DNA of 64,000 bases from Pararge aegeria (Eukaryota > Arthropoda > Insecta > Lepidoptera > Nymphalidae). Made by a program: the position numbers and the translations under genes. The notes under the pieces were generated by a model. That model saw only the letters and a program-made list of their open reading frames with translations. It did no database searches and had not been told where the DNA came from. The stretch lies in the NCBI RefSeq assembly GCF_905163445.1, contig NC_053190.1, forward strand, positions 6,450,501-6,514,500. Direction: 5' to 3'. Of this stretch, positions 33,401-42,997 are shown one piece after another (the stretch's first letter is position 1; the number at the start of each line of letters is the position of its first letter).

Positions 33401-34277
33401 GTTTTATTGCGTTAAGCAGATATTAGATATATTTTATTAATGAACTGAAACCAAACGTTGCATCCTCTATAAAGCATTACCTCTAATAAAAACAACATGA
33501 CCTTAGCAACTCTACTCTGTTTTATGAGACCGATTGCGATTTGCGACGCTATTGCACTTATTGTATAAATTGTTGTTTACTTCTTTATTGAATGAAAGAA
33601 GATTTCTTATTTTTTTATTAACGATTTTAAATGCTGTGTGTGTGTCCACCAATCCGCACTGGTCCAGCGTGGTGGACTACGGCTTCAACCCGACCCGTGT
33701 CCTATTGTGATCCGGTAAAGGGTTGATATGATGAATGTAGTGTAATTAACATGAACTGAATATTTCCCTTTTCCCTTAAGAAAATTTATTTAGCTCTGAA
33801 GCGGTAATTGTACTCGTATCATTTATAATATGTTAAATAAGGCAAACGTGGCAGCTAGATCGAATTTAATTTCGATTATTGTCGGTATAGGGCATATTTT
33901 TATATTTATTTATTTTAAAATCAATATTTCGGTAGAATTATTCTACAAATCAAATTTTAGGTATTACAGTACTTACCAAAAAGTGTAGTAAGAAATTTCA
34001 CTTGATTAGTTATCATAAGGTAAAATCCATAAATCGATACGCAATGTAACGAGACTTGTACTATTAGGTCTGGCCATCTAATTTGCGCCCTAAATTCCAT
34101 AGCTTCATATTTAACTATATCGAAGTCCATATCACCACTCATTTTATCATTTACTTCTCGTTTCAGATCTGTGTTATTATTTTCATTATCAAGCTTATAA
34201 CTATCTTCTAAAAGTCTCATTTTAATTTGCGAATCTTCATCTAGGAAATGATCAACGTTCTGAAGTGCCGGCGCCAT
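26490..34277 (-). CDS. Acyl-CoA fatty-acid desaturase (first-desaturase / SCD-like family), six coding exons
   Basis: Exons on the minus strand: 34277-33977, 32412-32282, 30179-29968, 28364-28179, 27303-27134, 26608-26490. Joined, they read 372 residues without a stop; every border is GT-AG and phases agree. Seen: HRLWSH at residues 117-122, HRVHH at 154-158, HNYHH at 297-301, and NSFAH at 264-268. In the SCD family these supply the di-iron ligands. Hydrophobic stretches lie near 71-89, 94-115, 131-142, 218-238 and 246-262, fitting the usual four-pass ER membrane topology. Family role: introduces a double bond into fatty acyl-CoA using O2, cytochrome b5 and NADH; lepidopteran members serve general lipid metabolism or pheromone synthesis. 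Regiospecificity cannot be read here. The four-residue signature before the third box is RSVE (280-283), nearest to the KSVE-type class as I recall it. Odd points: TVADPHD where most members read TDADPHN, and an acidic Ser/Thr-rich tail. Usual family length is about 330-380. Confidence 0.95.
26762..27064 (+). repeat. Full-length GTGATAGCGCA-type SINE in desaturase intron 5
   Basis: Head GCGGTGATAGCGCATTGGTA (A box), GGTCGAATCGC (decayed B box). Body AACGGTGAAGGAAAACATCG, GGACTACGGCCTTAACCACT, GTAGTGGGCCGGTAATGAG, then tail TTATGATGATGA. Antisense to the gene; it fills over half of the 525-base intron and ends about 70 bases from the donor of exon 5. Confidence 0.8.
27134..27303 (-). CDS. Desaturase coding exon 5 (signature motif and histidine box III)
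   Basis: Acceptor CTTAACAG ends at 27304 and donor GTAAGA begins at 27133. It encodes residues 277-333: FIRSVENKMVS, then ALGEGWHNYHHVFPWDYR with the third histidine box, then IGWAYD. Reading through the donor gives a stop three codons later, so the splice to exon 6 decides the true C-terminus. The last base supplies the first position of a Leu codon. Confidence 0.95.
27775..28015 (+). repeat. Lepidopteran repeat in intron 4 (GTGCCTCGGGGAGTACGTTAAG family)
   Basis: CCGTGCCTCGGGGAGTACGT, TAAGCCGTTGGTCCTGGTTC and GAGAGAGGAGGCCTGTGCCC, then AACAGTGGTACGTGTATAGG. An 18-base reverse copy with two mismatches of the first motif lies at 27780-27800. Source element not assigned. Confidence 0.5.
28051..28101. 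repeat. Perfect 18-bp inverted repeat in desaturase intron 4
   Basis: Arms 28051-28068 and 28084-28101 (AACCCAATGATACTTAAA and its exact complement) with a 15-base A-rich loop, ending 78 bases from the exon 4 donor. Confidence 0.85.
28179..28364 (-). CDS. Desaturase coding exon 4 (NSxAH motif)
   Basis: Acceptor TTTACAG ends at 28365 and donor GTAGGT begins at 28178. It encodes residues 215-276, two hydrophobic stretches, and CVNSFAHIWGNKPYD. The Asn and His of NSFAH (264, 268) match the extra metal-binding residues of the SCD family. The following Arg codon is split (AG|A). Confidence 0.95.
28388..28505 (-). repeat. RTE-type LINE 3' end in intron 3
   Basis: On the minus strand: ACATTACGCGAATAGCAGAA, AGCTACTGGACACAAGCAGT, CAAAGACGATGGAATTT, then CTATCGATTGATATGATGAG and GATGA, the degraded DDIKRIAxSxWTQAAQDR coding end and GATGA tail. 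Confidence 0.5.
28805..29035 (-). repeat. LINE 3' tail in intron 3
   Basis: Plus strand AAGTCAAAAGTCAAAAATAT, CTTTATTCAAGTAGGCCCGC: the reverse of the GGCCTACTTGAAATAAATGA tail. Also AGAAGAAGCCCACAACAAAC. Confidence 0.6.
29968..30179 (-). CDS. Desaturase coding exon 3 (histidine box II)
   Basis: Acceptor TTTTCAG ends at 30180 and donor GTAAGC begins at 29967. It enters in phase 0 and encodes residues 145-214. It carries WALDHRVHHKYTET and RGFWFAHVGWL. The Asp of the usual TDADPH motif is Val here. The exon ends in KLQK, with the next Lys codon split over the intron (AA|G). Confidence 0.95.
30381..30415. repeat. (TA)n microsatellite in intron 2
   Basis: Two runs of TA units separated by a TT. 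Confidence 0.85.
30572..30597. repeat. (GAT)n microsatellite in intron 2
   Basis: About eight GAT units; could be the tail of an RTE/SINE insertion on the plus strand. Confidence 0.85.
30945..31105 (-). repeat. GGCCGAGTGGCGCA-type SINE 3' part in intron 2
   Basis: Plus strand: AAATAAATAAATATACTACG, ACAATAAACACATCGCCATC, CAGCTTGTGTTATGGCTACT, AAGATGACTGATGAATATTT, ending ATATACGGATAAACACTCG. The tRNA-like head is missing. It lies in the same strand sense as the gene. Confidence 0.65.
31196..31480 (-). repeat. GTGATAGCGCA-type SINE in intron 2
   Basis: Plus strand: ATCATCATTATCATTATCAA (tail), GGCCCACTACAGGGCACGAT, AGACCGTAGCCCACCACGCA, ACCATTAAAGCAAGTGATAC, then GTTTATCACC at the head. Confidence 0.7.
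32282..32412 (-). CDS. Desaturase coding exon 2 (histidine box I)
   Basis: Acceptor TTTTACAG ends at 32413 and donor GTAAGT begins at 32281. The exon reads from phase 1 and encodes residues 101-144, including SGLGITAGVHRLWSH, the highly conserved first histidine box region, and then MPLRILLALLFTITGQ. It has no in-frame ATG start and is short, but the splice sites and family motif are unambiguous. Confidence 0.95.
32462..32704 (-). repeat. GTGATAGCGCA-type SINE in intron 1
   Basis: Plus strand: CAGGGCCCCGTTCTCCTCTT, AACGCTATAGAGAACTTTAA, AAACGCACATAGCTCCGGAA, GATCGAACTCGGTCTTCTAG (B box) and CACTAGGCTATCACC (A box). Starts about 50 bases upstream of exon 2. Confidence 0.7.
33640..33735 (+). 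repeat. GTGATAGCGCA-type SINE 3' fragment in intron 1
   Basis: CCACCAATCCGCACTGGTCC, AGCGTGGTGGACTACGGCTT, then GGGTTGATATGATGAATG. Confidence 0.65.
33977..34277 (-). CDS. Desaturase coding exon 1
   Basis: Residues 1-100 plus the first base of codon 101. It starts at the ATG at 34277-34275, the first in-frame Met, in a favourable AAGAATGG context. The N-terminus is long, polar and Asn/Asp-rich (roughly residues 1-60), then runs into RWPD and the first hydrophobic stretch at 71-89. The donor GTAAGT lies at 33976-33971. N-termini vary greatly in this family, so the start is likely but not certain. Confidence 0.92.
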
Positions 34278-34294
34278 TCTTCTGATTAAATCTG
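34278..34294 (-). promoter_or_regulatory. 3' splice acceptor of a 5'-UTR intron, desaturase gene
   Basis: Immediately upstream of the ATG the minus strand reads a pyrimidine-rich TTACTTTCAG ending at 34292, then 14 bases (34291-34278) to the ATG. This looks like an acceptor that joins a non-coding first exon lying at higher coordinates. The exon, and so the promoter, was not located. Confidence 0.55.
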
Positions 34295-34904
34295 AAAGTA
34301 ATACAAAATTAGAATATTTTCCCTACATGTATCCATTAAATTGGACGATTTACTTAAGCATATTATCTTTAACTGAATAGGTGTGGGGCTGAGAAGTTAA
34401 ACTATCTTTTACTGAGGTCATCATTGTAGACACCATTAAAATGACCCGCTAGCCCAGGCTTCCTCTCTCATAAAAGTTAGGTATAGAAGGTTAGGTTTAG
34501 TTTAGACCCATTGTGTTTGATCCATACTGTATGCTAGATGGCATACTGCGTTTCACGGGTAATTGATAGCAGGTTTTAATTAGTGACTGGGCGGCCGTAG
34601 TAACATGTGAGTACCTTAACCTTATCTAATCACCGAATTTGTTATGAAGGTGTATGACATAACGTATTTTGTGTGTGCTTATAAACGTTTGTGTGAATCG
34701 TTGTTTCCGGGCAAATTTCACTATCGGCAGATAATCAATGAGTAAGGAATAATTCCTTAGTCTTTGCAGATAATCCACCTAATGAATATGATAGATTACT
34801 TAAGCAACTAATGACATAACGTTCGATTTATTCTTTAGTTACAGATTATTTGGCGCTTGAAAACTCATTAAAAGTATTCAGGAACTTTCTCCTTCTTCTG
34901 CTGG

Positions 34905-34985
34905 TACAGTTCTTTTGGTCGGGTGGGAGGCTTCGCCCGCGGCTAGTTACCACCCTACTGACAAAGACAGAACGATTGGCTCGGC
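34905..34985 (+). repeat. SINE body fragment
   Basis: GGTCGGGTGGGAGGCTTCGC, CCGCGGCTAGTTACCACCCT, ACTGACAAAGACAG: the body of the TGGTCTGGTC SINE family (see 165-345). Confidence 0.6.
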
Positions 34986-35040
34986 TCATTCGTAAACATG
35001 CTGGGTGCCTAGTCCAACGTGTAAATGAAAATCGAAATAA

Positions 35041-35396
35041 TACTTCAGAGGCTTTAGCGCTACATTATTAACTGTCTCCAAAACTTATCTGTGATACAAA
35101 AACGCTAATAGTTTTTGAGCAAACTATGGCCATAGTTTTTACTGTAAGAAATTAGATACAGCCCTAACATCACATGTAAAAGTAAAATCAAGGGTTTCCT
35201 GTCACCTTATTAGGTACGCGTCGCGTAGCGTAGTTACTATGAACGTGTCGGTCTTTGATCATCAATAGGGTTATCATAAGTAAACACTTTGATGATGTTT
35301 TGAATTAGATTGTATGGAAAAATAAATAATATTTGTACAGGGTGACTCCTTATGAAATAGACTTATGCACCCTTCAACAGTATTTCGTAATTTCGT
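35041..35396 (+). repeat. Repeat copy A of an inverted pair
   Basis: ACTTCAGAGGCTTTAGCGCT, ACTTATCTGTGATAC, TACAGCCCTAACATCACATG, TTAGGTACGCGTCGCGTAGC, GTGTCGGTCTTTGATCATCA and ACAGGGTGACTCCTTATG match the reverse complement of 41820-42179 along the whole length. Confidence 0.8.
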
Positions 35397-35797
35397 TACA
35401 TGTTGTAGAACTTATTCAGTAGTTTTTTAATCGTGTAAGTGGAAGAAGTAATGGTATTTAGTCACGAAACGTGAATACATTAGAGCCAATCGTGGCAGCA
35501 TATTACTGTACTACCATTACGGTGTCCAGGAGTAGGATTAAAAAAAACTTTACTTTTCCCTTTTTGCACTAATACTAACTATTTTATTTCAGCTATTTCA
35601 GCTTAAGTTGTACCTTGAGTTTTTATTCATTTTTGCGTGTGAATTTTTCATACAAATTGTTGGTGGAATCAGGCTTTTGTGATATTATTACCAAAAATAT
35701 TTTACTTAAAAATATCCCCTATCGACATGCCGGGTTTATTTCCATATCCTGTTTATCGTCATTACAAGGTTATCCTTGTTAATGCTGATAGTCGTTC

Positions 35798-36137
35798 GCA
35801 TTTTTCCTTCTATTTCCAATTTTTTGTTATTTTATTTTAAAATAATATAAATGGAACTGCAGGTTTTTAATGTGTCTTACAGTAAGAATATACAACTTCC
35901 ATACACTCCAACCCAGATTTCATCCCTTTAGTGGTGTTTTTCCAGTACAATATAATATAACATATTTAGCGTTTTTCCTCCTATTTACAATTTTAAAGTT
36001 TTTTTTTATTTTAAAATAATATTAATGTAACCGCAGATATTAAATGTGGCTCATAGTTAGAATATAAAAACTTTCATACACTCCAACCCCTGTTTCATCC
36101 ATTTAGTGGTGTTTTTCCAGTACAATATAATATAGTT
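35798..36137 (+). repeat. Two-copy tandem duplication, unit about 171-175 bp
   Basis: Copy 1 35798-35968, copy 2 35969-36137. Both run from GC(A/G)TTTTTCCT(T/C)CTATTT to GGTGTTTTTCCAGTACAATA. Diverged by many small changes, so not recent. The interior (CATACACTCCAACCC) resembles the TAGCTGT-type repeats. Confidence 0.85.
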
Positions 36138-37516
36138 TATATCAAGTGAAGAGATTAATGCCCTTTATCTCAAATCTTAATTAATATTTAAAATTTCTTA
36201 ATGAATATTTATCAGATCTTCCTTAAAATTACAGAATACATACTTGGTATACGCTTTCAAATAAAAAAAGAATTATTAAAATCGGTTAAAATTTAACGGA
36301 GCTATGAAGTAAAATTGATAAAAACTTCCATCCCATTTTCCGAAGGAAACTTATTGTTAAATAAAAATCTGTTTTGGACTCAGCATAATAAAGCATCCCC
36401 CTGTCAAAATTTTCAAATCTTCCAGTTACAGTTTTATTATAAGTATAGATTGTGGTTTTGGAATTTTGTTACGGGTTTCGAGACTTTATTATATATATAT
36501 AAGATTGAGTAGCTATTTGCTGCAGGATATTAAAAATAATTTTTAAAACTATAATTTATTTTCTGATCCAACTTCCGATCCCCTACCCGACAAATGTTCT
36601 GCGATTCGTTTGAGTCATACTTTGTTACCGAACTAAAGGGCTTGGTTATGAAACATAACTCTCTGAAATAGATATAGGTATTTTTCATAGCCATTATCAT
36701 CCTATATCAAAGTTAGTCATCACAGGTGTTCAATTCGTAAAACTTTATCTCCTTTTAGACATAAGTATGTGTAGTTTCTCAGTATCAAAGTGCATTTTGA
36801 TAGGGCTGCATACACGAAGAATAAGTTTGCACAGAAAAAAGTTTATTTACGTTCATATAATATCTATTCTATACATATGTCATATTTCAACGTGATTTTT
36901 CACCGAGAGAAGCAGAGTCCTAGAGTTACATTTCAGAAATGTAGGTGCCAATGCTGTTGTAGACAAAATCTTTACTTAGTCTCTAACTAAACTTAATTAA
37001 CAGGACTGTTTCACTATTTTTTTGTGGTAATAGACAGCACCATTTTTAACCAACTACAAAAGACCGTTCTCAATTCAGATATATTTTCAGATCTACCAAT
37101 CTAGTTAATTTTGCAGCTGGATTGGTACCAGTGTCTCATTAATGGGAAGCGATGCCAGTGTAAGTTAGTTTGCTTTGTATATAAACAAATGTGAGACGAT
37201 AAACGTTCTACGATAAGTTGGCATGAGTCACAAATTGCTATTGAACTGAAGGGGTTGTTAATGAAAGATAATCTTCTGAAATATTATTCATAGTTATTAT
37301 CGCCCGTTATCAAAATAAGCCGTAATTCTCTCGCAGGTGTTCAACTTGTATTAACGCTATCTCATTGTTGGCTAACTTTGGAGCATGAATGAGCGTGTGT
37401 AGTTTTCCAAGTACATATCTAAGGAGCTGTATAGTTGAAGACTTTTGGGTGATTTAGTACCAACTTTTTGTGGCTGAACTCGTAGGAAGGAAGGAATATA
37501 AGTAAGTCATATTTAT
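36138..37516. other. Gene-free AT-rich sequence
   Basis: Short (TA)n near 36488 and weak similarity to TAGCTGT-type interiors (AAAATCGGTTAAAATTTAAC). No gene recognised. Confidence 0.35.
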
Positions 37517-38085
37517 ATGACGGCCGAGTGGCGCAATGGGCAGCGACCCTACTTTCTGATTTATGGGTTCGATTCCCACAGCTGGAAAATGTTTGTGTTT
37601 TGAATAAATGTTTTTCAGTGTCTGGGTATTTATCTTTATATTATAAGTATTTATGTGTATTATATTCAAAAAAAATATTCATCAGCTAGACAACGGAATA
37701 TAAGGTTAAATGCAATTCTTTATTTGCAGATTGAGTGTTTAGCGTTTGTCGCTAGTGTACAAATCGCTATGGAATTGACATGTGAATTTAATTCCTTATA
37801 TTCTAGCATGCTTGATTAATTTTAGACTTTAAAGTTAATAAAGTTACAGAAAAGGCTACTTTGGCTTCCCTTCGCTCGGTCATATAATTACAAAACCAAC
37901 GAATAGTATTTTGAGTTCGTTGTACAAAACGTAAGATCTGTTACAGAACTTTCTGATAAGTGCCGTACAGCCTTAACTGTGGCAAAGTCCTCCGAGCGGG
38001 GTATCGTGCTAGACACATAGCTAGCTACTTTGGGGCTAGATGGCGATGTGTGTATTGTCGTAGTATATTTATTATTTATTATTAT
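37517..38085 (+). repeat. GGCCGAGTGGCGCA-type SINE interrupted by about 330 bp
   Basis: The first part 37517-37689 has the tRNA-like head (GGCCGAGTGGCGCAATGGGC; B box GGGTTCGATTCCCA) and runs to ATTCATCAGCTAG. The second part resumes near 38022 with CTAGCTACTTTGGGGCTAGA, TGGCGATGTGTGTATTGTCG and TAGTATATTTATT. The filler starts with a small inverted pair (GGAATATAAGG at 37694 and CCTTATATTC near 37795). Confidence 0.65.
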
Positions 38086-38524
38086 TGTTGCCGCAAAGCT
38101 GGATTGCTGTTTGTTACAGGCACATGAAGCTTAACACCTACGTTGATGGATATATGGCCGAAATTTGTATAACGTGTTTCTTGTCCGGCGATGTGTTGCT
38201 CTGGTTATAGGCGATGGTTTTTCCACTAATCATTTTCGAGTAGGTAAAGTATATGGGTCGCGTAACTGACAAGCGACATGCTAATGTGATGTGTAGCGCC
38301 GAACTGGCGACGATGGCAATAGGATGTATAAATGTACCTATATAGTTTACACTTCTGTCGGCGGGTCCCATGATTGCTTTTTATTACATCCTCAGATTTT
38401 TTAATCTAAGCTTCCTTATGCGAATGCTCTCTTTTGAGATATTTATCAACTAGTTAAAGTTTTCGAAATCTACAACTTCCATGGTACATACATACTACAT
38501 ATAGGAACTTAGATTTATACAATA

Positions 38525-38712
38525 CTAGCTGTACCCTGCTACGCTTCGCTGCGGCACATTGTGATTGAATGGTTGAGAAAAATAGATAAAAACAATCTTT
38601 GATGCGTATATATATATATAAATATCATGCTAAAATTTCAGCTCGATCGGTGCAGAACTTTTTGAGTTTTTGAAGCGTACACAAACCAACATAATATTTT
38701 TATATATAGATA
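38525..38712 (+). repeat. TAGCTGT-type lepidopteran repeat
   Basis: ACTAGCTGTACCCTGCTACG, CTTCGCTGCGGC, AAAATTTCAGCTCGATCGGT and an end TTTTTATATATAGATA. Includes a (TA)n run near 38608. Confidence 0.6.
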
Positions 38713-39051
38713 TACAATATGCCTATTAAAACTAATCCGTAAAGATTAATTTCTACTTATCCGCTAACATAATGTCAATACGTATAGATAAAATCAGTAT
38801 CTAAAATGCAGTTGCTGATAAGAAAGTAAACATTGAAATCTGTTCGAAGCAATGCCTTAGTAACATTGACACAAGGATAAACTTAACCATGAACACCTAA
38901 CATTGAGTCACTAGCTTCTATCGGCATCGGTGCCAAAGTAGTTCTAGCTATACCGTGTCCTATGACATATCCGTCGATGACAACATGCTACACGACTGTA
39001 GGCCAATAAGAGATTCTTCTAGGCGATGTTCGTTGTATACATAAAATGGGT

Positions 39052-39145
39052 CTCTTTTTTTTCCACTACAAGTTAGCTGTGACTGTAATCTCACCAGGTT
39101 AGGCATAAAGAAGAAAGATTTCATGAAATTAAATGTTCGCCACTT
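39052..39145 (-). repeat. LINE/SINE 3' tail copy
   Basis: Plus strand TTTTTTTTCCACTACAAGTT, AGCTGTGACTGTAATCTCAC, CAGG: the reverse of the tail of the intact LINE family. Confidence 0.55.
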
Positions 39146-40739
39146 CCTGGTTGATACTGATAATGATGTCTAAAAATGTAGCAGGCTAACCTTTAGACTG
39201 TTAGGTATCTTACGTTTCCTAATCGGTATCTGTTTCTCCTAAACTATCCTCTGCTATGTTGCCTGATCGTGATTGCTTTTGAAGTGAAACTTCTTTAGAA
39301 TCGTTGTGATTTCAAACTCAATCAAACAAAAAAATAAGGCCATTGAGACACGGACACTTAAATGTATAGGATAGAGTGAGATAGAAAACTTTATACATTT
39401 TTTTACCTATTCTAGTTCCCATGGAAACTAAATAATAAACCTTACGTTTATCCTAATAGTTCTGATACTCTACATCCACCTCAATCTCGCGTAGGCTACT
39501 TTTCAGAAGTTGCACTTCTGCCGTGTGTGAATAAATTGCACAGAATTTTTTTAGCCTATTTTTGTTATATATTTTGTTATTCTATTCTCTGGTTTAATCG
39601 TTTTTTTGTTTGTATACCTAAATTCATTTTATTTCACCCTCACTTTGAGGCTAAGGGCTTGTCCCTATTCCAGGTTCTATTAGACAGGGCAGAACAGCAT
39701 GGAAGACTGTAATAAACGGAACATCAATAAAACTAGAATCCGGACCAGGCCTTCATTGCGACCTGAACATTCCGACAAAAAATAAAAGCTGCATATACTT
39801 TAACGCGAGTTACGAGTATGTGGCAACTTAATCCTGAATTTTCGATCTGAGATCAAGTAAAATCACTCAATAGCGTACATAATAGAACATTAGTGAAAAC
39901 ATGAAAAAACTCGAACATCACTCAACATAGCTTTTAATACGCCATCGCGCTGAAGAAATATGGGAAAGAAAGGAAAGGCGGGAAAATCCGCCTAATTTTC
40001 TTAACGTCTCTAATTTTTTGTACAATGAAAATATTTTAGTTTTCTTATAGGTACTATGATAAGGTTTCTTTCAAGTTTCTACGCAGCATTCATTAGTTGT
40101 TAGTTTCTGACATGTCATGAACATTCTATAGCAGGATCGACCAAAAATATATACCTACGTACCTACTACGACAGGCAGACAATGTATCAAATTTGTTATC
40201 AAATGAAATGTCCAGGTCCTATTTTCTAGGAATAGAATTATAAAGACATTGAGAGTGGTCCGGTCCGGTCGATATACCAAATCAGTCGATTGCATTGGTT
40301 AAGCAACGTTTATACTACTCTGGATGGATGACTTTTTAGGACAAACGGATTTGACGTTTGACTTGCTTTGTGGTATATTTAATATTGCTGACCGAGTCAT
40401 TAGGGTTAAAAATTCAGGCAACTAGGCATAAAATAGAATTCGTAGAGAAAATGTTACCAAATTATACCGTTTATATGGCTTTGGTTGTTAATTTGCTCGT
40501 CATAAGGCCTTCTGTCGTAATGATTACCTCTAAGGCTTCACAGATTGAATATGAAGGGGCTCCCGTAATTTCTAAACACTAGTTGTTCTTATGGACTGTC
40601 GCTGAAATCCTTTTTTTTTAATCAATTTCATCTTAACACTAGGTACTTAGTTAATGACTGAGTAGTAGTTCGGTCCGAACTACGACGTTGTAAGGAAAAT
40701 TACAAAAAAAAGTAGGCAGGCATTTTGTGTCAGAGCTCG
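39146..40739. other. Gene-free sequence
   Basis: A hydrophobic 74-codon frame at 40358 carries no known motif or splice partner that I can find. No other feature. Confidence 0.35.
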
Positions 40740-40865
40740 ACGGGGGAAGTACTACTACCATTCTTATTTCTACCGCAAAGGAGCATTGCCGTGTTCCGGT
40801 CTGTAGGTTATATTTTCCGGTGTAATTACAGAAGCATGCGGCTTCAAACCAAAGCTTTAAGGCAC
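40740..40865 (+). repeat. TTCTACCGCAAAGGAG-type lepidopteran repeat
   Basis: GAAGTACTACTACCATTCTT, ATTTCTACCGCAAAGGAGCA, TTGCCGTGTTCCGGTCTGTA and GGTGTAATTACAGAAGCATG: the best-preserved member of this family in the window. Confidence 0.6.
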
Positions 40866-41819
40866 TCTATATTATAGGTGGTGTTTCTTGCGAAGTTTTG
40901 CTTAGTTCATAGTTTCCCAGTCGGGCCATCTGCTTCCGTCAATTATAACTACAATAAATAAAACCTTCCTGGGTAACTCTATCAATAGGCTCGTGCTGTA
41001 CAGGTACACAAGAAAGAATTTTTACGAGAGACAAACGTATATAACTTTACTTTACAAAACTTTAAAGATTTATGGTCTCAAAATATAACGAGGTATATAA
41101 ATTTAAAATTTTATTATTAATTTATTCTTTTTTCATAGAACCTAGCTAAGCACACCCCCGACTTGTTCCCTTTTCATAGAAAAAAACAACCAAAATGGGT
41201 TCATCCGTTTAGGGGCTACAGAAAGTCACACAGACACGTCAAATTTATAACACTTTGTCGTGTTTGCGTCAGGGGTAACGAAAAACTTTTGAGAATTTTT
41301 GAAAGGTCAAGTCTGTACTCTTAGTGATTCTAAAACTGTTTCGGAGCTACATCATATGAACCCATCGACATCCACCGTTGGACACACATTTGTAGGGAAT
41401 TTCCATACCATTATGGATAATGTTAACCAAATCGTACGCTCTTGGTCTGCTTATATATCTCTGTTACTACTTTCTCTTTCATGTACAATAAAAGAGTATT
41501 CATTCATGAATTCATAGTGATGTGTGATAAATTGGCAAAACTTTTTTCCATAAAGTAGGTACATTATACCAACACTCGATGTATAAAGACGTAGGTTGTA
41601 TATGATATCCGAGTTAAAACAATGAACAAACCTTTGTGCGTAAGATAGTCAACAGTTAAATTTACGACGTATTGTAAACTTGCAGGACTTTATCAAAGAT
41701 CAGCAAGCAGCGCGATCGATAAACACGAGCTACCATTTGGTCACGGTAATAAAAGTCAAAGTACACTATAAAACAACAGGTCACATTGTTTAGGAATGCC
41801 TACGTATACGACGTCTAAC

Positions 41820-42179
41820 CGAATTACGAAATAATGTGGAAGGATGCATAAGTATATTGCATAAGAAATCACCCTGTAAAAATATTGAATCAAAAGAAGC
41901 TTATTTATTTTTCTATACAGACAAATTCAAAACATTCTTAGTGTACTTATGACAACCCTATTGAAAATAAAAGACCGACACGCGCATAGTACTTACCCTA
42001 CGCGACGCGTACCTAATAGTGACAGGAATCACATGATTTAATTTTGCATGTGATGTTAGGGCTGTATCTGATTTCTTTCAGGAAAAGCTATGGCAGTGGT
42101 TTACTCGAAAACCATTAGGTTTTCGGTATCACAGATAAGTCTCAGAGACAGTACATAATGTACCTCTAGCCTGTGAAGT
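41820..42179 (-). repeat. Repeat copy B of an inverted pair
   Basis: Reverse complement of 35041-35396, about 6.4 kb away. Shared blocks include TTAGGTACGCGTCGCGTAG, CAATAGGGTTGTCATAAGT and TACAGGGTGATTTCTTATG. Divergence is moderate. Confidence 0.8.
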
Positions 42180-42997
42180 TTATACGTTGTATACTCGAAA
42201 AGTAACATGAATTTTTCCATATTATAAGTGATAATGACTTTAATATCAAAGACAAGGCATCAAGAGGTGCATATTTTTGCGCCGTCTTAGCCTCAATACA
42301 AGACTTCAGTGTATCGCAAATAAAACCGTACATTTATTTTTCCTTAGCGCTCTAACTAAGCAACTAATTAACTCAAAAAGAGTTAGTTGCTAGAACGGAC
42401 AGTATCATAGGTTACTCTTTATCCGAGGTGAACAAACGGTTCCCACGGAATAAAAAAAAAACCATACCGGACAATGAACGCGGGCAACATCGAGCCAAAT
42501 ATAATTTTCATTATATCATGATATTATATTACATTCAATAAATTAAATTAGAATTATTAGCACATTTGTAAGAAAGCAAATCAATTTAGTAAAATATCTG
42601 GCATATATCAAGTTATTGTTATTAGAAGCCGTATTATCCACTTTACAAAATTACTGAAACACAAATTATTTATTTTTCCTTTAAAAATTTAATAAAGTGT
42701 ATTTTTAGAGGAAATCCTCGTTTCTAATCTTGTTTAATTATTCGCGCGGAACGAATTTGAATATTGGTAGGTCCACAGTTTTTATCTTGTTAAAATATTT
42801 TAATTATGCGGAATACTAGAACTTCCACGTGGAGGATATCTCTGCTTTCCTTCTAAGTTTAAGTACGTGTGTTGGCCACTTTTTCCACGCAATAAAAGGC
42901 TGCTTTTATATCCAGGGAAAACTAACGGATGCCGCGGGATTAAAAAAACCAAAACAATTGCTGGGTTATTTGATAGAATGGGCCTCATAAGAAGGCC

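Noticed and set aside
37517..37590. Possible tRNA gene (A and B boxes present)
   Set aside because: No acceptor stem closes and the same unit recurs at 50985 and 56672 with a SINE body, so it is a SINE head.
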